A stretch of 14,590 nucleotides of DNA from positions 1 through 14,590 of the forward strand of contig CAJTJZ010000073.1 of NCBI GenBank assembly GCA_910576895.1, in the 5' to 3' direction. Positions within the stretch are counted from its first letter, which is position 1. Each line of letters begins with the position of its first letter. The notes beneath the pieces were generated by a model that saw only the letters and a program-made list of their open reading frames with translations, was not told where the DNA came from and made no database searches. The position numbers and the translations under genes are program-made. The DNA is from an uncultured Lachnospiraceae bacterium (GTDB taxonomy: Bacteria; Bacillota; Clostridia; Lachnospirales; Lachnospiraceae). Below, piece after piece: positions 13,477-14,590 of the stretch.

Positions 13477-13592
13477 GGTCAAAGATTAAACTTTTATTAA
13501 GATAAATTTGGATTTATTCATTATTTATAGAAGTGGGAGTTTTCTCTGACTAAGATAAAAACTGTAGTAATATTAATCTAAAATAATTTATT

Positions 13593-14420
13593 TTATTCAA
13601 TAACAGGGATTTCAATTTGTACAATGTAATCCTCAATTTGATCGATAACATTTTCATTAATCCCCATTTCGTAGGAAAATCCATAGAGTGTTAGTTTATG
13701 TTCTTTCGCATAGGTAAGGATTTCTTGATATCGTTTTGGAATCTTGCTCCATTCTCCTTTATGAAAGGCTCTTAGGTATTTACCACTGGGCATCATATGA
13801 AGCCCGGCATGGTATGAAAGAAAGGGGATTTCAATAAAGAGCTTAGAATAGTCATCAAAATGCCCGTTTTTTAGGCTGTCAACAGAGATCATAGAACCAT
13901 AGGAGGCTTTATGCAGACGGCCAAGCTGGTATTTTTCTGTCTGGGCAGTGATGAGTTCTACTTCTTGTTCAAAGGAAGTATTCTGATCTATATTTACAGT
14001 AACCAAACAATGTTCCTTTTTTTCAACAAGGCTTATTTTGGATAAGTCCATGGTTAATAGAGTAGACATATTCTGGTGGTGTGTACATAAGGTTGTTCGG
14101 ATTGCTTGTAGATGTGTGATCTGCATATCAAGATTTGTTATTTTTTCTTCTAGAAGGCATTTTAAGTTGTCTGCGGATCGGTTTTTCATAAAATTTTGTA
14201 TTTCATTGATAGAAACATTTAGTTCTCGCAACAGTAAGATGGTTTCAAGGATAGGACTTTGATGGTAATTATAGTAGCGATATCCATTTTGGGGATTGAT
14301 GGCGATTGGTTTAAACAGTCCAATTTCATCATACCACATAAGAGTCTTTTTATTGATTCCATGCATAGATGCAAATTGGCCGATTGTAAGAAGCTTATCT
14401 TTTTTATTTATTATATTCAT
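13593..14420 (-). CDS. MerR family regulator with GyrI-like effector domain
   Basis: 275 residues. The N-terminal winged helix-turn-helix is classic MerR: LTIGQFASMHGINKKTLMWYDEIGLFKP and NGYRYYNYHQ. A coiled dimerisation helix lies at about 85-125. The C-terminal 150 residues resemble the GyrI/BmrR multidrug-binding domain (GSMISVDSL ... SGKYLRAFHKGEW ... YAKEHKLTLYGFSYEMGIN). Such regulators activate a multidrug exporter when a lipophilic cation binds. The gene diverges from a probable MATE pump across a promoter with the long spacer that MerR proteins remodel. The ribosome site is weak (AAGG), consistent with low expression. Confidence 0.9.
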   Translation of the reverse strand: MNIINKKDKLLTIGQFASMHGINKKTLMWYDEIGLFKPIAINPQNGYRYYNYHQSPILETILLLRELNVSINEIQNFMKNRSADNLKCLLEEKITNLDMQITHLQAIRTTLCTHHQNMSTLLTMDLSKISLVEKKEHCLVTVNIDQNTSFEQEVELITAQTEKYQLGRLHKASYGSMISVDSLKNGHFDDYSKLFIEIPFLSYHAGLHMMPSGKYLRAFHKGEWSKIPKRYQEILTYAKEHKLTLYGFSYEMGINENVIDQIEDYIVQIEIPVIE

Positions 14421-14453
14421 TATGATTACCTTATGAAAATTGAAAATTCTATA

Positions 14454-14484
14454 TTGACCAGACAGTTACTGTATAGTTTATAAT
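14454..14484 (+). promoter_or_regulatory. MerR-type promoter and operator of the efflux pump
   Basis: TTGACC (14454-14459) and TATAAT (14479-14484) are separated by 19 bp, 2 bp longer than optimal, the hallmark of MerR-activated promoters. The spacer contains the palindrome ACAGTTACTGT (14462-14472), the expected MerR binding dyad. Confidence 0.8.
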
Positions 14485-14527
14485 ATCATATATAGAGAAC
14501 AAAGACAAGATGAATGGAGGAAAATTT

Positions 14528-14590
14528 ATGGAAAATTCAAATGTATACGAAAAACCTGTAACACTAAAAAATATCTTGAAATTTGCCGTA
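14528..14590 (+). CDS. Probable MATE family efflux transporter (5' end only)
   Basis: Only the first 21 codons are present: MENSNVYEKPVTLKNILKFAV. ATG 14528 follows TGGAGGAAAATTT. The polar lead with P-V-x-x-x-I-LKFA-, just before the expected first membrane helix, is typical of MATE antiporter N-termini. The divergent MerR/GyrI-type regulator supports a drug exporter. The call rests on little sequence. Confidence 0.55.
   Translation, partial: MENSNVYEKPVTLKNILKFAV

Larger units (their letters stand above)
9816..13480 (+). mobile_element. Tandem serine-recombinase cassette (approximate limits)
   Basis: It contains two SHOCT-like small genes, a truncated recombinase and two intact recombinases, all on the plus strand and ending in a terminator. 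This order (small SHOCT-like gene followed by two or three recombinase genes) is common in clostridial genomes. The left limit is set where catalase homology stops; the right limit is not established. The cassette may continue beyond 13480 and carry the MerR/MATE genes as cargo, or end shortly after the terminator. No convincing direct repeat linking both sides was found. Confidence 0.55.

Noticed and set aside
9839..13530. 8-bp direct repeat ATTTATAG at 9839-9846 and 13523-13530 as possible ends of the second cassette.
   Set aside because: Eight AT-rich bases are expected by chance in this DNA, and joining there does not restore any catalase sequence.

Overview
The window is AT-rich, gene-dense DNA with strong AGGAGG-type ribosome binding sites. 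It also carries a LysM/GH18 spore-cortex hydrolase, a CotJC-type manganese catalase and several clostridial-style large serine recombinases. Together these suggest a spore-forming member of the Clostridia, probably a gut Lachnospiraceae-like organism. No rRNA, tRNA or CRISPR array was seen.

Layout. 1-167: 3' tail of an unidentified gene with a strong palindrome. 229-840: a VanZ-like membrane protein and its terminator. 861-1807: two paralogous Arc-type ribbon-helix-helix (RHH) repressor genes on the minus strand and a divergent small gene, with TGACGGC repeats arrayed over their promoters. 2025-3100: a Nudix hydrolase / GNAT acetyltransferase pair and a terminator. 3123-4268 (minus): the LysM/GH18 spore hydrolase. 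4508-4609 (minus): the C-terminal 33 residues of a manganese catalase, followed by its terminator. 4598-9485: a 4,876-bp element (core to core) that splits the catalase gene. 9474-9815 (minus): the central part of the same catalase. 9816 to about 13480: a second recombinase cassette (two SHOCT-like small genes, a truncated recombinase and two intact overlapping recombinases). 13593-14590: a MerR/GyrI-type regulator diverging from the start of a probable MATE efflux pump, across a promoter with a 19-bp spacer.

Main result. The catalase gene is interrupted at the codons for its conserved RFGE motif. The 12-bp sequence TTCCCCAAAACG occurs at both edges, and joining the edges restores an uninterrupted in-frame catalase (...HFQRFGE|ALRRVQ...). 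Joining the opposite ends, as in an excised circle, creates a 14-bp imperfect inverted repeat (12/14) centred on the core, which is what an attP of a large serine recombinase should look like. The element encodes its own serine recombinase next to one edge, downstream of a small TnpW-like gene. Its cargo is an HxlR regulator divergent from an apparent operon of an NAD(P)-binding reductase, a macrodomain ADP-ribose hydrolase and a class-M sirtuin, so it is a mobile redox/ADP-ribosylation module. An element carrying its own recombinase inside a spore-coat-type gene, beside another spore gene, recalls the skin element in sigK and the elements in spsM and spoVFB. Regulated excision here is inference.

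Complication. The first ~60 codons of the catalase are absent. The match stops abruptly at about 9815, where the second recombinase cassette begins. Either two elements are inserted in one gene and the 5' end lies to the right of the window, or the locus is a relic.
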